The position numbers and the translations under genes were made by a program. A DNA stretch of 64,000 nucleotides. Origin: Lycocorax pyrrhopterus obiensis. Lineage: Eukaryota; Chordata; Aves; Passeriformes; Paradisaeidae. Location of the stretch: contig JACSVZ010000013.1 of assembly GCA_014706295.1 (NCBI GenBank), positions 647,231-711,230 of the forward strand, read 5' to 3'. Positions 23,181-35,231 of the stretch are shown in pieces. The notes under the pieces are model-generated. The model ran no database searches. It saw only the letters and a program-made list of their open reading frames with translations, and was not told the origin of the DNA. Every line of letters begins with the position of its first letter. The stretch's first letter is position 1.

Positions 23181-26100
23181 GAAATAATTAAATAACTCAC
23201 CTCTTTCATGGTGATGAATGGAAAGCATTCCTGATTTTCCAGAGCTCTGTCCCACCCCTGTGTGTTAATGAGCTCCAACAATGGGGCTGCTCTGTGGCCC
23301 AGGCCGTGCCCAGCCAGCAATCAGTGCCCAGCTGGGAAGGCTTTGGCTTCAGCCACCAGGAGGTTGCTTTTTTATTATTATTTTTGCCCTTTGTAGCTTT
23401 TTGGCTCCATTTCCATGATTAAACCGTTAGCAGAGCTGTGATTGCAGAGTGTTGCTGGCTGAAAGGGGCTTGTGGTGTGTCTGAAAGCTTTTCCAGGGAG
23501 AGGGAAAAGCTGAGCTGCGCCTCCTGCTCCTCATGCTCTGTGGTCCAGGAATGTCCCACTGGGACAGCTCACCTGCCCTGTCAGGAGGAAAGGCCAGAAA
23601 GGCACAACCCACAGACACAAATGTCATCCCACTCGCACAGAATTCCCAAATAGGACCATTCCTTTTCCACTCACACCCTGATAATGTTTATTCTGGGCGA
23701 AGAATCCTCCCTGAAGCTGGGCAGATTTAAGACTAATCTTCAAATTGGTCTAAAATAAACTGACCACGGAAAACAGGTGAAAATAAAGTTCTAAACATCA
23801 GCAATATCCCATTAATTTATAGAGATTATGGTTATACTGCCAGGGATATCAAAGAGGTAAAAGATTCATCCCAAACTTACAGAAGTGCCACTTCTGTGAG
23901 ACCTTTTGTCACACCTCAGCGCTGACATGAATTGGAAATAAATGAAGGCTCAAGATCAAACCATTTCTCTTCCCAGCCCACCCATCATTTATTTCCTCAG
24001 CCCCACTTTGCCAAAGCTGCTGTGTTTGAGACAAATTGTGTTTAATTAGGAGGAGGTGGAGACCTTTAGGCAACGCTCTTCAATCAAAGTGCCTCGAGGA
24101 ACTAATCATGGAAATGCAAAAGCAAAAGGGTTCTGAGCTCTCCCCGCTGGTGACTGATTGTCAGAAGGGAGGGTGTGTGCCAGCCCAGGCTGGGGGCTCT
24201 GGCTTTCAAAGCTCTCCTGATTTAAAAGCTGTGCTCAAGACACTCTGGAAATGATGTTTGTGGTGGGGGCATTTAGGAACTCAGTAAATATTGAGCTCAT
24301 CTGAGTATGAAATGAAAAAAAGGATAAAAAGTATAAAAAACAGAGCAATTTTCAGTAAGTATTGATAAATAATTTTACTACCCTATACGCACAATTATCT
24401 TTTTTATGATCGATACTTAGGGTGCAAGATGTTCAACTACACAAAGGAGTTTGTTGGAAATCATTTTTGGAGATGTTTAGGGCTGGTTTTAGTTTAAAAT
24501 CAGGGACTTGGGGTGTGGCACTCAGTGCTCAGGGGATCAATGTTGTTTCCAGTGTTCTGGCTGTGTCTGGATTTTCAGGCACAAGTTGTCTTTGTCCTTC
24601 TGATCAAAATGGGAAGAAGAGGAGAAGGAAAGAACCAGAATTTAGGGTTTTCTTGCCACGTGAGTGCAGATGCTGACATTCCTGAGCACGGGAGGCAGAG
24701 CCTGGTTTGTGGCAGGGAAGGCTCCCAGCTGCTGGGGGATGTGGTGAGTGCAAGCCGAGGACTCCGATGGATTCTCAATTAGTGGGAACGGAGCTCAGCC
24801 CTGCCTTTAATCACCCGCATAAGCACATTTTAATTTTCCGATGGATTTGTCATAAAAACTAATTATTATGTCCAAGCCGTAAAAAGAACAGGAATCTATT
24901 TCCTGTGTCCTGTCAGTGATTTCCAGCTCTTCCCCACGTTAATGAGATCAATCTGCACGCAGGGAGAGCAGGGGGTGCTTTATCCTGTCCCCGCAGAGGA
25001 ACAAGGGCTGCCTGCAGTCCTTCCATCAGCCAGCTCAGCCCACGAGGGTCCCCAGGGTGTCACTGCCGCACCGAGGGGTCCGGGATGCAGGTGAGGGCCT
25101 CCCCCATGGGCTGTGGGCAGGTGCTGCTGCTCCGAGGGTGCGCTGGGGGAGGGAGCTGGGGAGGGTGTCAGCCCAGCCAGGACCTCCTGAGTCACATCCC
25201 TGACAAACAACTCCAAAATCCCCACCAACACATGGGGCTGAATTTAGCAAGGGGTCTCCACCTGCTTTGCAGCCACCCCGTAAATCCTGGAGCAAGGAGA
25301 ACTCAGGTCTCTCCTGAGCCTTCTTTTCTCACGGCTGAACATCCTCGGTTCTCTCAGCCTTCCTGTTGCAGCAGCTCCCCAGGCCTTTGGTCACACACCC
25401 TGTCCAAAAAGGGATGGTTTAATTTAAAAACATTGTCCAAGAAGGGAAGGGTTTAATTTAATAACATTAAAAAAGAAAAAGCCAGATGACTGCAAAGCAC
25501 TTTTCGTGTTGGACCCCCCCACCAAATTTACTTGGGAGTTTAATTCCTCTTTCATCCTTGTTTATTATCTCATTTCTTTGGCCTTCCCGTAATCCATTTA
25601 CTGAATAAATGTTTATTTGCTGCTTTATTTAATTTTTTTCCTGACCTTCACAGCTCCACGTGATCTGGGTGGGAGGCTGGAGTGTTGGAGAGGGGAGTAG
25701 CTCTGTGATGGGTTTAATGTGCACTCCAAGCTCAGCAGAGCAGGTTTTAAATGCTAAATCTGCTCCTGGATCAGAGTCTTCAGAGGTGTGGGAAGAAATA
25801 CGGACACAAACCAAACATTTTTTAATTCTTAGTAAATATTAACATTCCATTGTGATGCTGCATATATATTTGAGTCATAATTACTAAATTCCACAGATTT
25901 TAGTGATCTGAATGTAATGATCCCTATCAGCCAGTAAATAGCAGAAAAATTAGCAGCATACTGATACAGCAGAAATCCTGATTTGTCTCAAACTGTGAGG
26001 CTCCAGAAATACGATGGAAGCCAATTTCTATCCTGGGAAGGACCATCTTCCTAGGAAATCACTGACAATAATAACATCTGCAATTTGCCATGAGCCCCAG

Positions 26101-26596
26101 ATCAGATTGTATCACTTCTGTCATTTTACAGGATTACATTGTGCAGCAGGGCTGCCGTTTGTGCTTATTTGGGGTTGTTTTAATTAATGGACCTCTCAGA
26201 TTCATTTCTTTTCTAATTCTATTTTGGAAATGCATCAATGCTGTGACCTGCTCAGTGTCATTGTAACAAGACTTACAGACAGCTTCAACGAGGTTTGATT
26301 TAATTTCCTCGCTGTAAAGCCCAGATTAAAGAAGAGCCCAGTCAATTAGGAACTGAACAAAGCTCGTACTTAAGAGGAAATCGCTTAATCTGCGTTCTGT
26401 ACGTCTGGAAAATTCTCCACCTTCTACCATGTCACAGCTCCAATCTTCCCTTAGAAAGACTGGAAAATTCCCCATGAGGAGCCTCAAAAGCCAACAAAAA
26501 CCTGCACATTTCTTGTGGATCAGCCCTTCCCAGCTTCAGCAAAACCTGGAGAGGGTTTGTGCCTGTCTGAAAGCTGTGCTGGGTCTGGGGGATGCC

Positions 26597-27044
26597 ACGG
26601 AGCTGCTCCAGGGCTGGAGCCCCTCTGCTCTGGAGCCAGGCTGGGAGAGCTGGGGGTGCTCACCTGGAGAGGAGAAGGATCCAGGGAGAGCTCAGAGCCC
26701 CTTGCAGGGCCTAAAGGGGCTCCAGGAGAGCTGGAGAGGGACTGGGGACAAGGGCTGCAGGGACAGGACACAGGGAATGGCTTCCCAGTGCCAGAGGGCA
26801 GGGCTGGATGGGATATTGGGAAGGAATTGTTCCCTGGGAGGGTGGGCAGGCCCTGGCACAGGGTGCCCAGAGCAGCTGTGGCTGCCCCTGGATCCCTGGC
26901 AGTGCCCAAGGCCAGGCTGGACATTGGGGCTTGGAGCAGCCTGGGACAGTGGGAGGTGTCCCTGCCATGGCAGGGGTGGCACTGGGTGGGCTTTAAGGTC
27001 CCCCCCAACCCAGTCTGGGATTGCCCAATTCCATGATCCTGCAG
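26597..27044 (+). mobile_element. CR1 LINE fragment, type A, longest copy
   Basis: About 450 bp. It begins cggagctgctccagggctggagc, continues through gctcacctggagaggagaagg and ggctggatgggatattgggaagg, has the palindrome at 26960-26975, and ends with a decayed tail ccaattccatgatcct. Confidence 0.93.
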
Positions 27045-28474
27045 GGCCCGGCAGTGTTGGATGTTGTGTCCCTGTGGGTGCATCCTGTGGTGCTGCCAGC
27101 TGGGACTGGGAACCCCCATCCCAGGGCTCCAAACAGCTGCAGGAGGAGAACTGAGGGTGTTGATTTGTCTTTTGGGTGAAAATGCTCAAGGCTGGGATTC
27201 ACAGGAAGGAGCACAAAATATGTCTGGAGGAGCAAATTCCTCCCGTGTGCCAAAAGCTGGAGTGTCCTGCCTGTGCCAACCCCCAGAGCAGTGACATCAG
27301 GAATGTGTGAAATGGAAGGAACTCCACAGCATCCCAGGCTCCTTTCACAGCATCCTGGGGCTCCGGCCCTGTGGTCCCAGGGGGCAGGAGGGCTCAGGAA
27401 TGTGCTGGAAGGGGCTCTGCTGACTCCAGCTCCCAGTCAGAGCTGCAGGAGTGTTGGCACAGGTGGGTTGGATGATGAGGCTGGATTAATTCCGGCCCGG
27501 AGGAAAGGGACAGTGGAGCTGCTGAGAGCAGCACCTGCTCTCCCCCCGCTGTGCTCATTGCCTCATTAGGAAATTGGGAAAAACATCAAGTTAGCATTGT
27601 GAGGTGAGGATGCAGCCCAAAATCCTAAAGGTATTTGGGATTCTGGAGAAGAGGAACTGGGATCTGCCTTCCCCACACCTCTCCCTGAGGACAGAGTTTC
27701 TCTGCTAATTAAAAATACTCCCCACAGACTTTTCATGTCTTTGCTCACAAATTAGGAGGCACAAGCACTGAGAATTCCCAGCTCATTTTAGTCTGTCTGA
27801 CCCCAACTCGTTCCAATCTCTGGGTCAGAGAAAGGGCTGGAGAACATCAGCAAGGGGAGACCCCAAAGCACTCGGTCCCAGCCTGTGCCCAGGGCAGAGC
27901 TCTGTGCTTTCCAGCCCCTGAAGGGAGGTACAGACACAGATATGGGGTCAGGTGGAGGGATGTGGGCTGGGACACAGCAAAAGCAGGGAGGCATTGAGAC
28001 AGAAAAGCTCAGCTGGACAGGCACTTGGGTTAGGAGAATGGACAAGCCCCAAAGTAAGAGCAAACAACAAAATAAATGTGCTTTAGTCCTCTCCATGAGC
28101 AGCTCGGACTCTCCGAGTGCACACAGAGTGGCTGGAACAGCATCATTATTTCTGAAAGTACCAGGAAAACTTAATTTTGTCTTCTTTGCAAACTGTAAGG
28201 AGCAAGCTCAGCCTTCCCTTAAGCAGGAGCATCCATCTTCCCGGGAGCTCTCCGGCAGCTCCTGCTTTGCACACACAGAGGAAATTGCTGCTCTTTGGTT
28301 GTAGTGTTTGGAATCCAGGGCTGAGTTCCTGCAGTGTGATGGAAAGGGCTGGGCTCACCTAAAGGAGGTTTTGCAGTTTTCCTTCAACCCCTGCCTGTGT
28401 TTTATCCCTGATGGTGACCCAGGTATCCCGAGGCAGCAGCTTCTCCTGACACCTCTCTCCCTGTCTCGTTGCAG

Positions 28475-28600
28475 TCTCTCCGAAGATATTCCGGATCTCC
28501 AGTGACATCGTTGTGAACGAGGGGAGCAACGTCACCCTGGTGTGCCTGGCCACGGGGAAACCAGAGCCCTCCATCTCCTGGAGACACATCTCCCCCTCCG
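28475..28600 (+). CDS. NEGR1: NEGR1 exon 3: first half of Ig domain 2
   Basis: The 126-bp exon (phase 1 in, phase 1 out, so skippable without a frameshift) follows the acceptor ctcgttgcag and precedes a strong donor gtgagt. It encodes V-S-P-K-I-F-R-I through S-W-R-H-I-S-P-S. The first Ig2 cysteine is in L-V-C-L-A-T-G and the core Trp in I-S-W-R-H. There is one N-glycosylation sequon in G-S-N-V-T. The segment [12 protein letters not shown] is a hallmark of NEGR1 Ig2. GC at third positions is high (34 of 41 codons). Identification rests on the match to remembered NEGR1/neurotractin family sequence and on frame continuity with exons 2 and 4. Confidence 0.97.
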
Positions 28601-28925
28601 GTGAGTCCCTGGGGACCGGGGCAGCTCCTCCGGGGGTCACAGGGCCAGCAGCACCAAAGGGTGTGTCCATCCAGACCTCTGGGAATCAAACAGGGTGAGG
28701 TCAGGGAAAACTGGGATGTGCCATCACACAGGTGTAAGGACAGAGCACCCTGAATGTGAATTTATATCTGTACATGTGTTGTAACAGTCATGGATCAAAC
28801 AGTTCCAGTTAAAATCCAAGCAAGGACAGAAGGAGGAACACGCGAGGCTGTCCAGGAATGGGAAACACGAGAGTTAAACACAGGAACAGGTCATGCAATA
28901 GGTTTAATTTACTGTCATTTCTTCC

Positions 28926-29020
28926 ACTGGTACAGGGTGGGATTGTTGGGCTGTCTGGGTTGGGAGTTGGACTCGTGATCCTGGTGGGTCCCTCCCTCAG
29001 GGTATTCCAGGATTCCACAC
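28926..29020 (+). mobile_element. CR1 LINE fragment, type B, 3' end
   Basis: tacagggtgggattgttggg and gttggactcgtgatcctggtgggtcc lead to gggtattccaggattcc. It lies about 330 bp after exon 3. Confidence 0.85.
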
Positions 29021-29825
29021 CACCGAACCATTACTCCATGATACAGTTTATTAGAATGGTTTTGCTGAATGAATTAAATTATTTGTATGAAAAATTGTAA
29101 AAAAAAAGGCAACTCAAAGTATCACTGCTGTTTGATACTTCCATTTATCCCTTTGATTCCTCCTAACACACTGAAAAGAAAAGTTTTGGCTGGCATTAGA
29201 GGCTTCTCTCCACTGCTGGCTTGGTGCAGGGCCACTGAAGCTGCTCCCTGTGAGCAAAGCAGGGGCTGTGGGGAGATCCCTGCTCTGGAAATGAGGGCAG
29301 GTTTGTGCCCCTGAGAGGAGCTGCTCCCTGTCCTGTCCCAGGCAGGACTGGAGCTGCACTGGTGCTGTTACTGCAGTCAGAATGGGTTTGCAGTGAGGGA
29401 TTTCTTTGCTCCCCTGGCCTGGATAAAATCCATGTAATTACAGGCAAGAAGGGTTCCATGGGCTGTCACAGCCTCTCATAATCCTGAAGAACAGTTGGCT
29501 TTACAAAGCAAGGTCTGGGAAAAAACCCTCACTTTTGACCTTTAAAACAATGACAATGAATTCGGCTTGAAGTGTCCATCAAGGGACTGGAGAAAAAATT
29601 CAGTTGTAGCAGAAAATGGATTTTAACTAAATGTCAAATAAAATTTTATTAGAAACCACGGTGATACTTCGGAGTAATGGCTTAAAGCATTTGAGTGGCT
29701 GCAGAAAGGAGCTGGGGTGATGTTCCTGGAGAGGGAAAAGGAGAGCAGGAGAATTATTGCACTCAGAATGGAGCAGGGGCTGAGGGGGAGGCAGAGCATC
29801 CTCATCCGGAGTTCAGGTGAAATGA

Positions 29826-29935
29826 AGAGGTGGCACTTGGGCACGTGGTCAGGGGCGGCCTTGGCAGTGCTGGGACATGGTTGGACTCCAGGGGCTCAGA
29901 GGGTCTTTGCACCCTGAATGACTCTGTGGAAATTA
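29826..29935 (+). mobile_element. CR1 LINE 3' end, type C-like
   Basis: It contains ggccttggcagtgctgggacatggttggactcc and a tail-like gaatgactctgtgga. The 5' limit is unclear. Confidence 0.7.
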
Positions 29936-29984
29936 ATGCAGGGACTCAGAAGGGCTTTCGGTGACCCCCCTGGTTGTGTTCCTT

Positions 29985-30046
29985 GCTCCAAGCTCTGTCC
30001 AGCCTGGCCTTGGACACTTCCAACCTCAGTGATCCTGGGATTCTGT
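29985..30046. mobile_element. Composite CR1 remnant
   Basis: An antisense internal piece (gtccagcctggccttggacac) joins directly to a sense tail (ccaacctcagtgatcctgggattctgtg). Confidence 0.65.
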
Positions 30047-30479
30047 GCCTTGGGTGTCCCCTGCTGATTCACAGCCACAGCTGGGTCTGGAGAGGGAGAA
30101 CACAGGGTCCAAATAACTCCTTGCTCAGAAATCGTGTCAAATGCGATGGGAGCAGGCCCGTAATTGGCAGGGAATGTTCTGTGCCCACGTCCAGCAGGAT
30201 GTTCCCATGCCCGTGCCACGGCAGCAGTTCCGTGCTCGGGTGCAGACAGGTACAAATGGCACCCCAGCCCTTCACAGAGCAAACACAGCCTGGGTTTATT
30301 AAACCAGAAAATGCAAGAGAGCTGAAAAGCCCGGATTTCTGCAGTGGTTGATATTCCGTCTGCAGTGCCTCGCCTCCCTCTATGCATCAGCTTCATCTGC
30401 ACTTTCCAATTTCTGCCCGTTCCCGCTGTAATTCCCAGCGGCACTAATGAGGCTCCCAGGCAGGCAGCGCATCTCCAAT

Positions 30480-30960
30480 CCAGCACTAAATTATATTAAC
30501 GAAGCATATTTAGAATATTTTCAAATTGTTTGTCAAAGCTGCTGCTAAAAGATAAGGAACTGAAATCTCTGAATACAAATGACTCAATGTAGACTAATTC
30601 CAGGATATGATCATGATTTACATCAACACAGCCTCGACTCGCATGAGGTCGGATTCAATTTTTCTGAACAAGAGATAAATTGAACCTTTCGTAGGAATAA
30701 AAATAAAATGCATTTCAAGGTGATTTTTAAACTTAGTCCGTAAATTATTGGCCTGGAATCTTTATTGTGCATGTTTAACTTGCAGTCATTATGTAAATGC
30801 TTTCCTTATATAAATATTCATTACACAGCCCCATTATGTAAATCCAGCAAATCTCCCCACTCAGCGTAACAGCATTGGGCTGCGTTGGGCTGCGGGTTGT
30901 AATCTCCAAATCTGTATTGTTGAAATGTCACCCGAATAAATTGCAGGTATTACTTATTTT
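30480..30960. promoter_or_regulatory. AT-rich island with repeated POU-like motif (intron 3)
   Basis: The 12-mer CATTATGTAAAT occurs twice in the same orientation (30787-30798 and 30832-30843). ATGTAAAT resembles the POU octamer ATGCAAAT. The island is free of recognisable repeats. Confidence 0.35.
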
Positions 30961-31230
30961 GTTCTGACATTTCCGAGCAAAGAGCAGCATCAATAGTTTA
31001 GGAATGAAGGCAGAATGTTCAAGGATGAACTTCTGCCAGGGACCCCACTGCAGCGTTAGCTCTGCTGTGTCCCACCAGAGCCTGGGCAAAGCTCTGCTGG
31101 CAGCAACAGCAACAGACGCTCAGAAATCTTCTGATAAAATGTTCCTCCTTGGAAAATTCAGGTGCTGTGCATCAAAATGCTTTTCTGCTTTGGTTTTGAC
31201 AAGTTTCCCAAGGGGAGCTCCTGCAGCTGT

Positions 31231-31280
31231 GGGATGGGATGGGATGGGATGGGATGGGATGGGATGGGATGGGATGGGAT
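31231..31280. repeat. (GGGAT)10 microsatellite
   Basis: Ten perfect GGGAT units end exactly where CR1-like sequence begins (31281). The unit resembles the ggatgggatattggg motif of type A CR1, so it may have grown out of that element. Confidence 0.95.
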
Positions 31281-31530
31281 GCAGTGACAGGACACAGGGC
31301 AGTGGATTTGAGGTGAAGGAGGGTCAGTTTGGATCAGAGATTGGGATAGAATTCTTCCCTGTGAGGCTCTGGCACAGGGTGCCCAGAGAAGCTGTGGCTG
31401 CCCCTGGATCCCTGGCAGTGCCCAAGGCCAGGCTGGACTGGGACAGTGGAAGGTGTCCCTGCCATGGCAGGGGTGGCACTGGATGGGCTTTAAGGTCCCT
31501 CCCAACTCAAACCATTCCAGGATTCTGGAA
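31281..31530 (+). mobile_element. CR1 LINE fragment, type A
   Basis: It follows the GGGAT run and reads cagtgacaggacacagggcag. It then has a short internal deletion relative to other copies (caggctggactgggacagtgg), the palindrome at 31457-31472 and the tail caaaccattccaggattctgg. Confidence 0.9.
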
Positions 31531-33359
31531 TCCCTCGTTACTTCCAGTTTGATATTTTCCAGTTCTTCCCTGCTCTCTTGCCTTTTCCTCACAGTTTTAT
31601 CTCCATCATTCCTGGTCAGCTATTTTCCCAAAACAGGAGGATGACCTGGATGTAGGGACACACCTGCATTTGGAGGAGCAGGGCTCCAGAAACTGTGAAT
31701 AAAGGCAGATTTTCCCACGTGGAATGGAGTGGAAGGCAGGTCCCTGGCACCAGGACACTCGGCATTCATTCCGTCCTGATTCCAGAGAAGGGTGACACTG
31801 AAACACTTCCAGTATAACCCAACAAAAAAACACCAAAAAAGCCCTGTAAACACTGTCTAGCATGTGCAAAAGAACTGGTTTTTCCCCTCACAGAGAAACA
31901 CCGTGTTGTTACACTGAGCCAGAAATTAGGCTGGGTTTAGACTCAACACATCCACGTGGTGACTCCAGCACATTCCCTTTGCCACAGGCACGTGTGCAGG
32001 GGTGGGATGGAACTGCAGGGACCCCAGTGCCCATCCCCGTGCTCCTGGGCAGCCCTAAAGCTGTGGACATGAATTGCACTCCTGGATCAGCAGCTCAGCC
32101 TCAGCCCCACGATGGATTGGTGCGATCCATGTCCCGAGTGCTCCGGAGCAGAGGAAGGAGCCTCGGAGCTGATTCCATTCCATTCCGGACAAAAGGCAGT
32201 GCCTGGGCAGGCAGGACCCTTCCCAGTCCCACCAGTGCAGAACACTCCTGTTCTCTGAGGGAGAAACAAAGAGGGATTTATAAAATTCTCCCTAAATGCT
32301 GAGAAACAAGCAGAGCTTGATCTGAGGCAGAGATTCGCCTCCTCCTGCCCAAGAGCTGCCACCTCTCTGATGGAGCCACGCGTGACAGAAATGAGAAGGG
32401 CTTTGGTGAAGTGCAAGTGCTTCAAACCTGGATTTTCAGGCTGCAGATCCTGAACTGACATGAATTATCATCAGATTCCCAGGGCTTTGCGTGTGTACAA
32501 AGGGCAGGGTTCCTCCCTTTGCCTTTGGATCAGCAATAAAATCACCTCCAAACTGACTTCCCAAACCACAGCTCTCCAGGAAAAAGGCAATGTCTTCTGG
32601 GTTCGGGTTATGGGAATTCTGGCCTTTTCTTTTCAGCAGGACTTGTAAGTACCAGCCTTGGGAGATTTGGTGTTAGGATCCAACTAAGCGACGTTCAGTG
32701 CCACGAGCCACCGCTCTGGGGTGGGGTGACATTACCCTGCAGCTGGGGCTTTCTGAGGGACACTCCTCAGGAAAATGTCGTTTTTATCAGGACCGTTTCA
32801 GAAGTTTGAGCATCCCTTCAGGAACAATTAAAGGTATTCCTAGAAATCCTCAGGCCTTCTTAAAATCCTTTATAAAAAATATTCTCATTAAAATACACTT
32901 GTCATGAGAAGAATACTCTGGCTAAGATGGTCAGATAATTGGGGTTTTGTGAAGGAACTGAGGAACAAGAGTGAGATCAAAATCTTAGTGAGATACAAAC
33001 TAAAACTGTCCAAAACCATTGCACAGAAATGAGCAGGTTTTTTTTTTCTTTTTGACAATTTTTTGATAAATGGAAAGTATTTCTTACTTTTCAATAAAAG
33101 TAGATGAACTCATTAATAACTCATAAAATGCAATGAAAATGAGAGTTTTAATACAGGCTGAGCTTATTCCCACAGATATCAGTTCATTTTTACATGAGAA
33201 ACGTTGCACTTTTGAATGAGCAGCATGTGACTCTCGGGGGATATTTCAGAGCTTTAATGCTCAAACCCAACCCAACATTTCCCCTTTTCCAGAGGCAGCC
33301 AAGCCCAGGCTGGCCCTGCTGGTGAGCACAGACCCAGGGAAAGGACAGTGGGTGGCAGA

Positions 33360-33585
33360 GCCCAGAATCCCGACTGGGTCAGGCTGAAGGGACCACAGTG
33401 GCTCCTCTGGTGCCACCTCCCTGCTCCAGCAGGGCCATCCCAGAGCACAGGGCACAGGATTGTGTCCCATGGCTCTGGAATATCCCCAGGGAGGAGACTC
33501 CACAGCCTCTCTGGTCTCTGTTCAGGGCTGGGCACTGCCCAGGGCAGGAATTCTGCCTCCTGTGCAGGGGGAGCTTTCCTCATGT
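33360..33585 (-). mobile_element. Old CR1 LINE fragment, antisense (tentative)
   Basis: The order cagaatcccgactgggtcagg, then ggaatatccccagggaggagactccacagcc, then ctgggcactgcccagggcagg resembles the antisense 3' region of an older CR1. It is much more diverged than the other copies. Confidence 0.5.
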
Positions 33586-34671
33586 CCTACAGACGGTCTC
33601 ACTGCATTCGATGAATATTCCCTTCAATTCCCAATAATTCTCCTGTTTCAGCCTTATCTTTCCCCTCCACACCAGCAGTGCTCACCGGGCCCTTCCTGGT
33701 GTGTGCTAGTGAATGCTGCCGTGCCCAGACATGTGCTGGGAGAGCTGCTGTGGGACCCTTGCACACTTTGAAACGTGAATCCATGTGCAGACACACAAAT
33801 CGATTCACCCCTTGAAGGCCAGGACATAGCAGTCCTGCCTCGTCCCCGCTGCCCACCCTGGGCTTTTCCAGAGCTCCGAAAGCCACAGTTATTAACAGCC
33901 AATTAAAGGCTTTCAGGCTGGGAAAACACTTCCAGCAAGTCTTTTAAATCCTCAGGCCTATAATTTCCAGCATCTGTGGTCATGGCTGCTGTGAGCTGCT
34001 GTGCTAAAATAATAATTACATGTAACTTTTTGGGGTTTGTGATGTGGTGAGCGCCTTGTGAGGAACGCAAACCCATTAATTGGCCATTCCCTGGGGCACA
34101 CTGCTGGGAAGGCGTGGGAGGATAACTCGGGAGCAGGGAGCAGTTTCCGTGTGAGGGACATCAAACGCTCCCTGCCAGGTGGGAACCGCGGCAGGGAAAG
34201 GCTGGGAGGTGCCGGGATTTCGGGAGCTGTGGGAGCGCCTGTGCTGGCTGTGCCCCATGTCAGGGGGGGATAAATGAGCTGTTGAGCTGGGTCAGTGCTC
34301 CTGGCTGTGAGCAATTCCTGCTGGGTGACAGGGCACGGAGCAGGCACGGACACCAGCATTGCTGTTTGGTTCTCTGTCCTCTCACACCAGATCTGTGCCT
34401 GCTCTGGGAATCACTCAGGGACTGTCCTTGTTCCTGTGTGACACGGCAACCAGCGAGATCCCATTCCTTTGGGTCCTGTGGCCAAGGAGAGTTGTTCATG
34501 TTTAAGGGATGGAGCAGCTGGCTGGGATCAGCTGCTCCAGGAGTGGCTTTGGTCCCTGCAGCTGGCCCTGACCTCTGGCTTTGCTCTGTCCTGCAGGGCA
34601 GGGCTCTGCCCGGCTGCAAACCATCAGCACTCAGGGGTGCTGCAGCTTTTGAGGCAGGAATGGTGGAGTCC

Positions 34672-34832
34672 CTGGCTGGTTTGGGTTGGAAGGGATTTCA
34701 AGCTCCTCTTGTTCCACCCCTGCCATGGGCAGGGGCACCTCCCACTGTCCCAGGCTGCTCCAAGCCCCAGCATCCAGCCTGGCCTTGGACACTGCCAGGG
34801 ATCCAGGGGCAGCCACAGCTGCTCTGTTCTGT
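34672..34832 (-). mobile_element. CR1 LINE fragment, type A, antisense
   Basis: It begins ggctggtttgggttggaaggg and ends cagccacagctgctctg. The palindrome carries an extra G (ccctgccatgggcagggg). It lies about 270 bp before exon 4. Confidence 0.9.
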
Positions 34833-35099
34833 GACACCCATCGGGTACAAATTACTCTCATGTATCTGGAGGTTGTTGAGCTTCACTTTGGAGATGGGTC
34901 AGGAGAGAACCTTTGGTCACCTCCAGGAGTTTGAGGGGGTTTCAGCTCACCTTGGAGCTGGGGTTCCTGGGTGGAAGCTGCAGTGGCTCCAGCTTCCCTT
35001 GGGTGTGTGTTAAACCCTCAGGCTGCTGTGCAGATGTCGGATTTCAGGTGTTCTGTCCTCAGCCTGCAGTAATTTCTTTCTGTGATTATTTCATTTCAG

Positions 35100-35231
35100 C
35101 CAAGCCCTTTGAGAGCGGGCAGTACCTGGACATCTACGGAATTACAAGAGACCAGGCTGGGGAATACGAGTGCAGTGCAGAAAATGATGTCTCAGTCCCA
35201 GACGTGAGAAAAGTAAAAATCACAGTAAACT
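35100..35231 (+). CDS. NEGR1: NEGR1 exon 4: second half of Ig domain 2
   Basis: The 132-bp exon is phase 1 at both ends. The acceptor is tttcatttcag at 35099 and the donor gtaagt starts at 35232. It encodes A-K-P-F-E-S-G-Q-Y-L-D-I through V-K-I-T-V-N. The F-strand motif D-Q-A-G-E-Y-E-C-S-A-E-N carries the second Ig2 cysteine. The first codon (GCC, Ala) is split with exon 3 and the last (TTT, Phe) with exon 5. Third positions are mixed (23 of 43 G/C). An antisense CR1 fragment lies about 270 bp upstream (34672-34832). Exons 3 and 4 together are 258 bp, so skipping both would remove Ig2 in frame. Confidence 0.97.

Larger units (their letters stand above)
6168..28474 (+). other. NEGR1: NEGR1 intron 2 (22.3 kb)
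   Basis: The intron is bounded by donor gtacgg and acceptor ctcgttgcag. It contains a TTCC microsatellite close to the donor, eleven CR1 fragments listed separately, a 68-bp tandem duplication (9653-9788), a T22 tract (16147-16168), a GATT run (18188-18211) and a 105-bp polypyrimidine tract (19566-19673). Candidate regulatory islands lie at 6400-6720, 10300-10680 and 16380-16920. I can name nothing in 7470-9350, 10680-13360 (apart from the short C10A9 run at 11467), 13740-15350, 17900-19565, 19940-21030, 23180-26596 or 27045-28474. The only long open frame there is the 13974-15047 minus-strand one, discussed as a finding. Confidence 0.95.
28601..35099 (+). other. NEGR1: NEGR1 intron 3 (6.5 kb)
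   Basis: This phase-1 intron runs from gtgagt to tttcatttcag. It carries CR1 pieces at 28926, 29826, 29985, 31281, 33360 and 34672, a (GGGAT)10 run at 31231-31280, and an AT-rich island with a repeated 12-mer at 30480-30960. Nothing recognisable is seen in 29050-29820, 30050-30480, 31535-33350 or 33600-34670. Confidence 0.95.
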
